Positions 25,072-33,378 of a stretch of DNA of 64,000 nt are shown piece after piece. The stretch is from Bifidobacterium colobi. GTDB taxonomy: Bacteria; Actinomycetota; Actinomycetes; Actinomycetales; Bifidobacteriaceae. Positions within the stretch are counted from its first letter, which is position 1; every line of letters begins with the position of its first letter. The stretch lies in assembly GCF_018555455.1 (NCBI RefSeq), contig NZ_JAFEJU010000003.1:1-64000 (forward strand), in the 5' to 3' direction. The translations under genes were made by a program, and so were the position numbers. The notes under the pieces were generated by a model that saw only the letters and a program-made list of their open reading frames with translations, did not search any database and had not been told where the DNA came from.

Positions 25072-25749
25072 TCAGGAGAACAGCGAGGGTTTGTTCTCAT
25101 CATCGGCGTGTCTGGCAATCAGGCGACGCAATGCTTCATGTTGAATGGCGATCATCGAATTGGATGCGGTGATTCGCGTGGCCACCAAATCACTCCATGG
25201 AATCCACGCGGATTCCACATGCTCATCCGGGTCGAAATGACGTTTCTCCTGTTTGAACGGCCCTAAATGCAGCACCATGATATGCGCCAGCTCATCGGTC
25301 ATGCCTTCCGAGGAATAGAAGTCACCGACGAAGTCCACGCCCATCGTGTCCTTGTCCGGCACCACGCCGGTTTCTTCGGCTAGCTCCCTCAACGCGGCTT
25401 CCATAATGTCTTCGCCCTCGTCCATGAGCCCCGCGGGTAAGCCGTATGCGAACATGTCCGAACCGGCTCGGTATTCACGTTCGATCAGGTATCGATCGGT
25501 GGACATGTCATGCACCAGCATCACTACGCAGGGCGCGTGACGCAGCACCTGTCTGCTGATCTCATGCTTGTTGCCCTGCTTGTCGGTCAACGCAAGCGTC
25601 ATGTCATCCACATGGAAGATGCGGCCCGTGTATACGGTGGCGGTGTTCACCACTTCGGCGGGAACATCCATGTCAATGCCATCCGAACTGGCATTGAGCT
25701 TTGTATCAAGCCGATGCTTGAGCTGTTCCTGCTTGCTGCGACCAAACAT
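25072..25749 (-). CDS. NUDIX hydrolase, ADP-ribose pyrophosphatase-like
   Basis: 225 residues. A complete Nudix box (Gx5Ex7REUxEExGU) is present as GLMDEGEDIMEAALRELAEETGV, with all metal-binding Glu residues, preceded by the AGL of ADP-ribose pyrophosphatases. The N-terminal strand region TVYTGRIFHVDDMTLALTDKQGN matches the ADPRase subfamily domain-swapping part. Likely substrate is ADP-ribose or a related nucleotide sugar, by family resemblance only. The ATG at 25749 with AAGGAG 5 nt upstream was preferred over an upstream extension overlapping the Nif3-like gene. It sits between that gene and glgX in one direction. Confidence 0.9.
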   Translation of the reverse strand: MFGRSKQEQLKHRLDTKLNASSDGIDMDVPAEVVNTATVYTGRIFHVDDMTLALTDKQGNKHEISRQVLRHAPCVVMLVHDMSTDRYLIEREYRAGSDMFAYGLPAGLMDEGEDIMEAALRELAEETGVVPDKDTMGVDFVGDFYSSEGMTDELAHIMVLHLGPFKQEKRHFDPDEHVESAWIPWSDLVATRITASNSMIAIQHEALRRLIARHADDENKPSLFS

Positions 25750-25813
25750 TACGCTCCTTACGATTGATGATTCAAGCCTGCTGATGCGGTTTGCTGGATT
25801 CCACTGTAGCCGT

Positions 25814-26734
25814 TCATGATTGCTGCGATGTGATGGACAACGTCCATGGATCGGTCGTGTCATGGAACCATTGCACTGTCACCTGCTCACCGGTCGCCTG
25901 CTCGATGGCTTGAGGAATATCGCGCACCGCATAGTTGAACCACATGGATTCAATGGCCGCATGCGGCGTGTTGATCAGGTACGGGTGGGTTTGCGCACTC
26001 CCCTGCCCCAGCATGATGCCTTGCGCGCGCATTCGGGCTTCATACCGCGCCTGTTCGATGGCATCGGTGGTGGGATGATGCCGCAGATCACTGGTGACAT
26101 ACACGTCCACGCCGGCTTGGCGCACCTCGTTGAACAGTGAGTCTCCCGACCCCGGCAGCACGGCGATGCTCTGAATCTGCGCATCCAAATCACCGCAAAC
26201 CTGCACGCCGAGTTTGGTGACCATGCCGTGGGCGGAGACTTCATTGAATACGCGCTGAGCGAAATCCTTGAGCCGCATCGGCTCAGGCAAGGTACCAATG
26301 CGCCCCAGTCCCACCGGATGCTCGGACTGCGGGTCCGCAATGGGTACCAATGGTCGCTGATGTTCCAGTCCGAGGTAGTCGGCGGCAGCCTGTCCGACTC
26401 CGCGCCATGCCGAGTCAGCATTGGTGTGTCCCACCCACAGACCACAACCATGGCTGTACAGTCGGCGTACGATGTCACCGCGGAAGCCGAGTCCTCCGAC
26501 TTCGTGCACAGAACGGAAGAACAACGGATGATGGGTGATCAGCAGATCCGCTTCGGCTGCTATCGCACGGTCCACGATGGTCGATGTGGGATCGGCAGCG
26601 AATACGATTCGGTGCACATCCGCACCCAAATCGCCTACGATGAGTCCGGGTTCATCCCATTGCTCGGCGTATCGAAGCGGATACAGCGTTTCAAGAACGT
26701 CGATGACTTGCTTGAGATTCGGCATACGGCTCAT
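25814..26734 (-). CDS. Nif3-like dinuclear metal-centre hexameric protein
   Basis: 306 residues of the Nif3/YbgI family. Metal-ligand motifs are visible: DLLITHHPLFF, GLWVGHTNADSA near residues 85-115, and DLRHHPTTDAIE in the C-terminal half. The family forms toroidal hexamers with a two-metal site and has been annotated as GTP cyclohydrolase I type 2, though the physiological reaction is uncertain. Two ATGs (26734 and 26725) precede the conserved PNLKQVIDVLETLYPLRYAEQWDEPGL; neither has a strong ribosome site, and the first was used. Nif3-like, NUDIX and glgX lie in the same orientation. Confidence 0.9.
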   Translation of the reverse strand: MSRMPNLKQVIDVLETLYPLRYAEQWDEPGLIVGDLGADVHRIVFAADPTSTIVDRAIAAEADLLITHHPLFFRSVHEVGGLGFRGDIVRRLYSHGCGLWVGHTNADSAWRGVGQAAADYLGLEHQRPLVPIADPQSEHPVGLGRIGTLPEPMRLKDFAQRVFNEVSAHGMVTKLGVQVCGDLDAQIQSIAVLPGSGDSLFNEVRQAGVDVYVTSDLRHHPTTDAIEQARYEARMRAQGIMLGQGSAQTHPYLINTPHAAIESMWFNYAVRDIPQAIEQATGEQVTVQWFHDTTDPWTLSITSQQS

Positions 26735-26845
26735 TGTAATGGCTGTATACGGGTACCTTGATGACCCGTATGCCGGTGTCGCGTTCTCGTGGCCCATCAG
26801 ATCCTATGGCTGACCATGATTGACTATGGCTCGCTCTGCATTCGC

Positions 26846-29743
26846 TCAGTGAGCGGCCAACTGCCAATCCGCGCCCATACCGCAGGAGACGTCCAACGGT
26901 ACGGCGAGGTCGACGGCGTGTTCCATGGCGTTTTTCACCAGTTCGGTCACCTGCTCGCCTTCGTCCGGCGCGATTTCCACAACAAGTTCATCATGAATCT
27001 GCAGAATGATGCGACTGCGTACCTTGGCATCCTTCAGCGCCTGTTCGGCTCGAATCATCGCAATCTTCATGATGTCGGCGGCAGAACCTTGAATCGGCGC
27101 GTTCAACGCCGCACGTTCAGCGGCATCACGAGCCACGCGATTCGTTGATTTCAACGCGGGGAAATACCGGCGACGCCCGAAAATCGTTTCGGTGTAGCCC
27201 TTCTTGCGAGCGGAGGACACCAGTGATTCCAAGTAATCATGCACCTTGCCGAACGTCTCGAAGTATCGAGCCTTCAGAGCATCAGCCTCACGTGGTGCGA
27301 TCTTCAATTGCTGCGCCAAACCGAACGTGCTCAGCCCATATGCCAAGCCATAGCTCATCGCCTTCACATGGGTACGCTGGTCGCTGGTGATCTGATCAAC
27401 TGGCAGTTGATAAACCATGGATGCCACGTACTTGTGGAAGTCGGCACCGGAGCGGAATGCCTCGATCAACGCCTCATCGCCGGACAAATCAGCCATAATA
27501 CGCAACTCGACCTGCGAATAATCACAGCTCATCAGCGATTCGAATCCCTCACCAGGCACGAAGACGCTGCGAATCTCACGTCCTTGCGCATTGCGGTTCG
27601 GGATGTTCTGCAGATTGGGATCGACCGAACTCAACCGGCCCGTTGCGGCAACGGTCTGCTCGAACGTGGTATGGATACGCAAATCCGTTGGATTGACCGC
27701 GTCGATCAGCGTCTGCACGATTTGCTTGAGCTTGTTGGTCTCACGGTGGCGCAGCAGCGCTCCCAGGAAACCATTGGCACGCTCGTTGTCCACGGACTTG
27801 ATATACAGATCCTGCAATGCGGCGGCATTCGTGGTGTACGAACCGGATTTGGTGCGTTTCGTGGGTTTCAACCCCATATCCTCGAACAGCACTTTTTGCA
27901 GCTGCTTGGGACTTTGCAGGTTGATTTCCGCTCCCGCATGCCTCCACGCTTCCTCCTGAGCGAAGCGCGCATCCTCGGCGAACTGGTCACGCATACCGGT
28001 GAGTCTGGAAAGATCGACTTTGGCACCAGCGTGTTCCATATCATGCAACGTGCGGGATACCGGCAGTTCGATGGCGCGCATCAGCCAATACTGTTCGCGT
28101 TCATCCAACACTGGGGCATGCGTCAAGGCAAGCAGGCGAATAATCGCCAGATCCTTGCCCTGCTGTTCACTCGGCTGATCTTCGGGCTGGTCGTCCTCCA
28201 GATCAAGCATGCCTTGCGCCGGCTGCTCATCCTCATCGAAATGGATGTCCAGAAAATGCTCGGCCGCCTCACGAAGATCATCGGCATGGAAATCCGGCTG
28301 GCTCAGATAACCGGCAAGTTTCGTATCGAACAACGGCAGGCCCATATCCAAGCCGCCTGCCGACAGCATATGCAACAGTTCCTTATAGCCGTGCACGATG
28401 GCTGCGCCATGTTCACGATCAAGGAACTGCTGTACCGCGGCAGTCAGTTCATCATTGCTTGGAGTTTCCATAATCGCTGCCGATGATTCGGTGGCGATGG
28501 CCAAAGTATGCAGCTTCGCGCGCCCAGGCTTGGCGCTGCCCCATGCCGAGACCGTCCATGCATGCTGTACCGCATCCCCACAGGTGAGATGACGGTCGGT
28601 ATTCGCGGAATAATCAACGACAGCGAACGAAGCAAGCGCATCCGGTACCGCAATCTCACGGTGATGCGCTTGAACCCATGCGTCGAATTGATCGGCCGAC
28701 GTGATGCTCACGATTTCAGGTACGTGGAGCGCGTTCGCTTCTTCAGCTGCATCGGTGTCCATATCCGTGCCGTCATGGTCATTACTAGATGCATTGGCAC
28801 CAGCGGACAGGGAGTTTGCGCTCTTGCCGGTGTTAAAGGTTTTCAGTACGCGGCTCTTGGTGCGCTGACCGAATTCAAGTTCCTTGAACAGGTCGTTGAG
28901 CTGTGCCGTATCAACAGCACCGAATCGCAAATCATCCAGGCTTATCTCCAGATCCACGTCACGGACCAGAGCGTTCACCTTGCGATTGAGCTTCACCTGA
29001 TCAATGCTGGCGCGTAACGCCTCGCCCTTTTTACCGCCAATCTCGTCGGCATGTTCGCAAATGCCATCCAAGGAACCATACTGGTTGATCCATTTGGCTG
29101 CAAAACCATCGCCCACACCGGGCACGCCCGGAATATTATCGGCTGTTTCACCGCGCAATGCCGCGAGATCAGGATACTGCTGAGGCGTCACCTTGTACTT
29201 GTCTACGATGGCCTCGGGAGTCATATGCTTCAAATCCTTGAAGTGATGACCGGGGTACAGCACGGTGACGTTGTCGTCGATCAGCTGGAAAGCATCACGG
29301 TCGCCGGAAAGCACCAGAGTATGGTAGCCCGCCTTGTCTCCCATGGTGGCGAGTGTGGCGATAACATCGTCGCCTTCATAGCCGGGCTTTTCGATGTACG
29401 TCACACCCAAAGCGGTCAGCATGCGTTGAATCAGCGGCAACTGGGTGAGCAGTTCCTCCGGCGCGGCATCACGGGTGCCTTTATATTGCGGCAGCATCGT
29501 ATTGCGGAAGGTACCGCCCTTGACGTCAAAGGCCACGCCAAGCCTGTCCGGCTTTTCCGTATCGATAACCTGTGCCAGCATGGATGCAAATCCCCACACC
29601 GCATTGGTGGCCTGACCGTCGGAGGTACTGAAACTATCTACTGGGAGCGCAAAAAAAGCGCGGAAAGCCAACGAATGACCGTCTACTACCAGTAGTGTTT
29701 CGTTAGCTGCCGCGCTTGTAGGCGCTTGGATGTCAGCGCTCAT
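26846..29743 (-). CDS. polA: DNA polymerase I
   Basis: 965 residues. The N-terminal 5'-3' exonuclease domain begins LLVVDGHSLAFRAFFAL and has KPGYEGDDVIATLA and RGETADNIPGVPGVG. The C-terminal polymerase A domain shows DPNLQNIPNR, CDYSQVELRIMADLSGD, the O-helix AMSYGLAYGLSTFGLAQQL and QIHDELVVE. The central 3'-5' exonuclease-like domain lacks the expected DxE (VVDYSANTD in its place), so proofreading is probably absent, as in many actinobacterial PolA proteins. The ATG at 29743 overlaps the end of the ANTAR regulator gene by 11 bp, implying co-transcription. A 36-codon upstream extension was rejected because it runs into that gene. Confidence 0.97.
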   Translation of the reverse strand: MSADIQAPTSAAANETLLVVDGHSLAFRAFFALPVDSFSTSDGQATNAVWGFASMLAQVIDTEKPDRLGVAFDVKGGTFRNTMLPQYKGTRDAAPEELLTQLPLIQRMLTALGVTYIEKPGYEGDDVIATLATMGDKAGYHTLVLSGDRDAFQLIDDNVTVLYPGHHFKDLKHMTPEAIVDKYKVTPQQYPDLAALRGETADNIPGVPGVGDGFAAKWINQYGSLDGICEHADEIGGKKGEALRASIDQVKLNRKVNALVRDVDLEISLDDLRFGAVDTAQLNDLFKELEFGQRTKSRVLKTFNTGKSANSLSAGANASSNDHDGTDMDTDAAEEANALHVPEIVSITSADQFDAWVQAHHREIAVPDALASFAVVDYSANTDRHLTCGDAVQHAWTVSAWGSAKPGRAKLHTLAIATESSAAIMETPSNDELTAAVQQFLDREHGAAIVHGYKELLHMLSAGGLDMGLPLFDTKLAGYLSQPDFHADDLREAAEHFLDIHFDEDEQPAQGMLDLEDDQPEDQPSEQQGKDLAIIRLLALTHAPVLDEREQYWLMRAIELPVSRTLHDMEHAGAKVDLSRLTGMRDQFAEDARFAQEEAWRHAGAEINLQSPKQLQKVLFEDMGLKPTKRTKSGSYTTNAAALQDLYIKSVDNERANGFLGALLRHRETNKLKQIVQTLIDAVNPTDLRIHTTFEQTVAATGRLSSVDPNLQNIPNRNAQGREIRSVFVPGEGFESLMSCDYSQVELRIMADLSGDEALIEAFRSGADFHKYVASMVYQLPVDQITSDQRTHVKAMSYGLAYGLSTFGLAQQLKIAPREADALKARYFETFGKVHDYLESLVSSARKKGYTETIFGRRRYFPALKSTNRVARDAAERAALNAPIQGSAADIMKIAMIRAEQALKDAKVRSRIILQIHDELVVEIAPDEGEQVTELVKNAMEHAVDLAVPLDVSCGMGADWQLAAH

Positions 29744-30521
29744 CCGTGCTCTGGGGCTTCGGATCGCCATACTTGGCGATGATGGCCAGTGCCAGACGCT
29801 TCTTCGGAATGCGCTGATCCATGGAGGTCTTCTGAATCCAGCGGAACGCACCCTGCTCGGAGAAATCAGCCTTGTCCATCAGCAGACCCTTGGCGCGATC
29901 AACGAGCTTACGCTCTTCCAGCGTGTCTTCCGCCTTCTTGAGCTTCTCTTCGGCTTCCTTGAGCTGATCTGCAGTCTCGCGCAGCTTCTGTTCGCTGCGT
30001 TCCACGTTGTCCAGCAAGTCGTTGATTTCCGCGAAACGGCCCATGGCCACTTCCAGAGTGGGCAGCAGCTTGGATTCCTCGTACGGCTTGGTCACATAAG
30101 CCATGGCGCCTGCGCCAGTGGCCTTCTTGACCAGATCAGTCTGGGAGAACGCGGTGAGCATCACCACAGGAGCGATGTTTTCGTCGCAGATGATGCCGGC
30201 GGCGGTAATACCATCCATACGCGGCATCTTGACGTCCATGCACACCACGTCCGGACGATACTTACGGGTCAGTTCGACTGCTTCCTCGCCGTTCGCGGCC
30301 TGACCAACGACCTCATAGCCGTTGTCTTCCAGCATGGCAACCAAGTCCATACGGTTTACGGCCTCATCCTCGGCTACGACAACAGTGCGAGGAGCATCGG
30401 CAGCTTTTTCCTTAGACTCTGCTGGTGCCGTTTCGTCGGCAGCTGCAGCCCTGAGTTCTTCGTCAGTCAGCACCTCGTCCACATCGATGCTTGGTTCTTC
30501 CGACCTCTTCCTTGCAGCCAT
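29733..30521 (-). CDS. pdtaR: ANTAR-domain response regulator (PdtaR-like)
   Basis: 262 residues. An acidic leader (1-44) precedes a receiver domain (about 46-160) with the acidic pair in VAEDEAVNR, phospho-acceptor Asp96 (DVVCMDVKMPRMDG) and the Lys in YVTKPY. A coiled coil (165-205) leads to an ANTAR RNA-binding domain (VDRAKGLLMDKADFSEQGAFRWIQKTSMDQR). ANTAR proteins bind paired RNA hexaloops and act as antiterminators. It corresponds to mycobacterial PdtaR (Rv1626), which also lies close to polA. The ATG at 30521 has AGAGG 6 nt upstream. No kinase adjoins it, but a PdtaS-like kinase is at 62463-63950. The long acidic N-terminal leader is unusual. Confidence 0.93.
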   Translation of the reverse strand: MAARKRSEEPSIDVDEVLTDEELRAAAADETAPAESKEKAADAPRTVVVAEDEAVNRMDLVAMLEDNGYEVVGQAANGEEAVELTRKYRPDVVCMDVKMPRMDGITAAGIICDENIAPVVMLTAFSQTDLVKKATGAGAMAYVTKPYEESKLLPTLEVAMGRFAEINDLLDNVERSEQKLRETADQLKEAEEKLKKAEDTLEERKLVDRAKGLLMDKADFSEQGAFRWIQKTSMDQRIPKKRLALAIIAKYGDPKPQSTDER

Positions 30522-30596
30522 GCCAACCTCTTTCCTGTGAGAAACCTCAACGTTATGGCATAAGCCGTATGCATTCGGCGAATGCCCTGAATAAAG

Positions 30597-30670
30597 TGCC
30601 CTCGGTGGGACTCGAACCCACACTGCGCAGATTTTGAGGCTGCTTCCTCTACCAATTGGGATACGAGGGC
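30597..30670 (-). tRNA. tRNA-Leu (anticodon CAA) with a short variable arm
   Basis: 74 nt. The acceptor stem GCCCTCG/CGAGGGC is perfect, the discriminator is A, and the T arm is GTGGGTTCGAGTCCCAC. The anticodon loop CTCAAAA gives CAA. The variable region is only about 5 nt (GCAGT), whereas tRNA-Leu normally has a long variable arm. The anticodon stem also has a C-U mismatch at its top. Similar short forms annotated as tRNA-Leu(CAA) occur in other actinobacteria as I recall. Confidence 0.88.
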
Positions 30671-31027
30671 GTGCTCAAAGCACTCTTCGAGAGATTAGCA
30701 TAACATTTCGACCGACGGGGCCAAGACACGCATTTTTCTTCATTTTTTCTTGTTCGGTCAGTTACTGATAATGGCCTCAACCCTTGAATACAGAAAAACA
30801 AAACCCTCAACCCGGTACGCGATATCATCCAGCCATGGTTTCCTTTCGCTGCCTCGCGACCACCTATTGCCTACGCGCTCACGTTCAATGTCGTTAACGA
30901 CTCGAAATGGTGACGCCGGTAAACTCTGCATGACTAGTTCCCGATTGCGTGTGTTGCCCCATAAACTCCGAAAACCATCGGCATACAATGAATGTAGTTT
31001 CGATGTATGCCTTTGTGAGGAGGGATT
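30671..31027. other. Intergenic region between tRNA-Leu and the NUDIX-like gene
   Basis: 357 bp with no convincing gene; the only long frame (30750-31031, plus) has a repetitive low-quality product and no ribosome site. It must carry divergent promoters for tRNA-Leu and the gene at 31028. No clear -35/-10 pair or hairpin could be assigned. A GAGGAGGG Shine-Dalgarno ends it. Confidence 0.4.
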
Positions 31028-31624
31028 ATGAGCAACGAAACATACCGTCAATTTGACCCTTGGCGTCCATCCCCGGTTAAGGAAATCAACCGCAAGCAGA
31101 TTGTCAAAACCCATTACTTCAACATTGACCATGTGTCGTATGAATCGGCCAAAGGCGGCCAGTTCGACCGATATTGCATCCAAGACAACAGCGGCGACAC
31201 TGTTGCCGTGCTGGCATTGACCGATGACGGTAAGATTCCTCTGGTCGAACAGTATCGTGTTGCCAGCCATCGTTGGACGCTGGAGATTCCTGGCGGTCAT
31301 GCCCTTGACTCCGAGCGCCCATTGGAAACGGCGAAGCGCAAGCTGGCCGACGAGGGTGGCTATGAGGCAAAGCATTATGCCCAGTTCACGCGATTCCTCA
31401 ATACGCCAAGCTATTCCACCCAGCACACCGCCATCTTCTTTGCCACTGGTCTGACTCCCGTGTCGCGCCGAGCCATCGGACCGGAGACACCGCGATCTGA
31501 AGTCCGTCTGGTCAGTGTTGATGAAGCCTATGAGATGATTTTGAACGGCACTATCGTGGATGCCAAGACCATTGTTGCCATTCTTCGCTTGAAGAGCGGC
31601 AGCTTGGATCATCTGAATGACTGA
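31028..31624 (+). CDS. NUDIX-fold protein with a degenerate Nudix box
   Basis: 198 residues with NUDIX features such as VLALTDDGKIPLVEQYRVASHRWTLEIPGGHALD and a late ADP-ribose-pyrophosphatase-like segment (FLNTPSYSTQHTAIFFATGL). The box reads GHALDSE...RKLADEGGY: the first Glu after Arg is Lys and the next catalytic Glu is Asp, leaving one canonical metal ligand. Hydrolase activity may be lost or altered; a sensor role is possible, as some NUDIX domains serve regulators. The ATG at 31028 has AGGAGGG upstream. It is a single gene with its own terminator, converging on pyk. Confidence 0.85.
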   Translation: MSNETYRQFDPWRPSPVKEINRKQIVKTHYFNIDHVSYESAKGGQFDRYCIQDNSGDTVAVLALTDDGKIPLVEQYRVASHRWTLEIPGGHALDSERPLETAKRKLADEGGYEAKHYAQFTRFLNTPSYSTQHTAIFFATGLTPVSRRAIGPETPRSEVRLVSVDEAYEMILNGTIVDAKTIVAILRLKSGSLDHLND

Positions 31625-31700
31625 ATGATTACCGCTGTGATTACCGCTGTGCAGATGAACGCATAATAATCGTCCGCGGATCTGCTGTAGCGCGATGTAA

Positions 31701-31731
31701 AAAGCCCCCATCCATAGCGGATGGGGGCTTT
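31701..31731. terminator. Bidirectional terminator between the NUDIX-like gene and pyk
   Basis: AAAGCCCCCATCC pairs perfectly with GGATGGGGGCTTT over a 5-nt loop. The A-tract upstream and T-tract downstream let it serve both converging genes. Confidence 0.92.
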
Positions 31732-31770
31732 CATTATCTACGATCTGCTATCGCAGCACGACCAAACGAA

Positions 31771-33213
31771 TCAGTCGCAAGCGCCAACAGTGTGGACGTA
31801 GATGGAGTCGGTGCGGCCCGGCTGGTGATCGCCCTGAGCGGAGCTCAGGATCACGATCTTGTCGCCGTCAACAACCTTGCCGGCGTCCTTGAGGATCTTG
31901 TCGGTGAAGACCATGAGATCCTTGCGGGACTTGTCGTGGTAGTCTTCCTCGGTCAGGAAGGCCTCGGTGCCCCAGGACAGAGCCAGCCAGTGGTAGGTGT
32001 GCTCGTTGTTGGTGATGCCGTAGATCGGGGCGGCCGGACGCTCGCGGGAAACGCGGTGCACGGTGGAACCGGTCTGGGTGTAGGCGACGATGGCCTTGGC
32101 GTTGAGCTTGTCAGCCAGATCAACGGCAGCGGAGGAGACAGCGCCGGTGGAGGACATGTCGAGGTTCTTGAGCTCCGGGATGCGATCGAAGCCGTGATCG
32201 GTGGCGTAGCCGGAGATGCGAGCCATGGTGTTCACGGTGACGTCCGGGTACTTGCCGACAGCGGTCTCGTTGGAGGTCATGGTGGCGTCGGCACCGTCGA
32301 GGACGGCGTTGGCGCAGTCGGAAGCCTCTGCACGGGTCGGGACCGGGTTGTTCACCATGGAGCCGAGGACCTCGGTAGCCACGATGACCGGCTTGGCGTA
32401 CTGGCGAGCCAGCTCGATGATGCGCTTGGTGGCCAGCGGAACCTCTTCCAGCGGGCACTCAACGGCCATATCGCCACGAGCGGCCATCACGCCATCGAAG
32501 GTCTTGACGATGTCTTCGAGGTTCTCCAGAGCCTGCGGCTTCTCGATCTTGGCGACGATCGGGATGCGACGGCCTTCCTCGTCCATGATTTCGTGAGCGC
32601 GGTCGATATCGGTGGCGAAACGCACGAAGGACATGGCGATGATGTCGGCACCGGTGCGGATGGCCCAACGCAGGTCGGCCTCATCCTTCTCGGTCAGAGC
32701 CGGCAGGGAGACGGCAACGCCCGGCAGGTTGATGCCCTTGTGGGAGGACACGGGGCCAGCCACAACGACCTTGGTGTACACGTTGTTGCCCTCGACCTTG
32801 GTGACCTCCAGACGGACCTTGCCGTCGTCGATCAGGATCGGGTCGCCCGGATGGCAATCGCCCGGCAGACCCTTGAAGGTGGTGGAGGTGATGTGCTCGT
32901 CACCCTCGATGTCGTCGGTGGTGATGATGAATTCCTGGCCAAGCTGAAGCTGGACCTTGTCCTCGCCTTCGGCGTTCTTCTTGAACCAACCGCAGCGAAT
33001 CTTCGGGCCCTGCAGATCAACGAGAGCGGCGACGTTGCGACCGGTTTCCTTGCTGGCCTTGCGCACGTTGTTGTACACGCGGAGGTGATCTTCAGGAGTG
33101 CCGTGGGAGCGGTTCAGACGAGCAACGTCCATACCAGCTTCAACGAGCTTGAGAAGGTTGTCGTAATCCTCGGTAGCGGGACCGATGGTGTCTACGATCT
33201 TGGCTTTACGCAT
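31771..33213 (-). CDS. pyk: Pyruvate kinase
   Basis: 480 residues from the chosen ATG (MRKAKIVDTIGPATED). It makes pyruvate and ATP from phosphoenolpyruvate and ADP, the last glycolytic step after the bifid shunt yields glyceraldehyde-3-P. Landmarks are MDVARLNRSHGTPEDH near residue 30, the signature VAKIEKPQALENLEDI with the catalytic Lys near 205, ARGDMAVECPLEEVP, and the TSNETAVGKYP segment. Codon bias is strong. A GTG 12 codons upstream (33249) was rejected because the family starts at the ATG. A sigma-70-like promoter and a LacI-type palindrome lie upstream, consistent with sugar-responsive control. Confidence 0.97.
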   Translation of the reverse strand: MRKAKIVDTIGPATEDYDNLLKLVEAGMDVARLNRSHGTPEDHLRVYNNVRKASKETGRNVAALVDLQGPKIRCGWFKKNAEGEDKVQLQLGQEFIITTDDIEGDEHITSTTFKGLPGDCHPGDPILIDDGKVRLEVTKVEGNNVYTKVVVAGPVSSHKGINLPGVAVSLPALTEKDEADLRWAIRTGADIIAMSFVRFATDIDRAHEIMDEEGRRIPIVAKIEKPQALENLEDIVKTFDGVMAARGDMAVECPLEEVPLATKRIIELARQYAKPVIVATEVLGSMVNNPVPTRAEASDCANAVLDGADATMTSNETAVGKYPDVTVNTMARISGYATDHGFDRIPELKNLDMSSTGAVSSAAVDLADKLNAKAIVAYTQTGSTVHRVSRERPAAPIYGITNNEHTYHWLALSWGTEAFLTEEDYHDKSRKDLMVFTDKILKDAGKVVDGDKIVILSSAQGDHQPGRTDSIYVHTVGACD

Positions 33214-33272
33214 GAATGCCTGCCTATCTTTCAATTTGGTTCGAGGCACGAAGCCTCAACTTGCCGAGCAAT

Positions 33273-33302
33273 AGTCTACTAGCGCTCACCGACGCATGAC
33301 AA
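33273..33302 (-). promoter_or_regulatory. Putative pyk promoter
   Basis: On the minus strand TTGTCA (33302-33297) and TAGACT (33278-33273) are separated by 18 nt, giving a leader of about 50 nt to the pyk ATG. The spacer carries GTGAGCGC, a half-site of the nearby LacI-type palindrome. Confidence 0.6.
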
Positions 33303-33319
33303 GTTTTTTCGCCGGTGTG

Positions 33320-33335
33320 TTGTGAGCGTTCACAA
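33320..33335. promoter_or_regulatory. LacI-family operator candidate upstream of pyk
   Basis: TTGTGAGCGTTCACAA is a 16-bp palindrome with 6-bp perfect arms, matching 13 of 16 bases of ATGTGAGCGCTCACAT, the consensus I recall for the bifidobacterial carbon regulator AraQ. It is centred about 28 bp upstream of the putative -35 box, a position that would suit activation. A second half-site overlaps the promoter spacer. Confidence 0.6.
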
Positions 33336-33378
33336 TGTTGCGCTCATTGGGTTTCAGAGCGTTGAATTCCTCGTGAAA

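Noticed and set aside
30758-31711. Minus-strand ORF of 317 codons opposite the NUDIX-like gene
   Set aside because: It overlaps a gene with a strong ribosome site and NUDIX features, runs into the intergenic region, and has no motif of its own.
31792-33282. Plus-strand ORF of 496 codons opposite pyk
   Set aside because: Low-complexity Gly/Val/Asp-rich product and full overlap with a clear pyruvate kinase gene.
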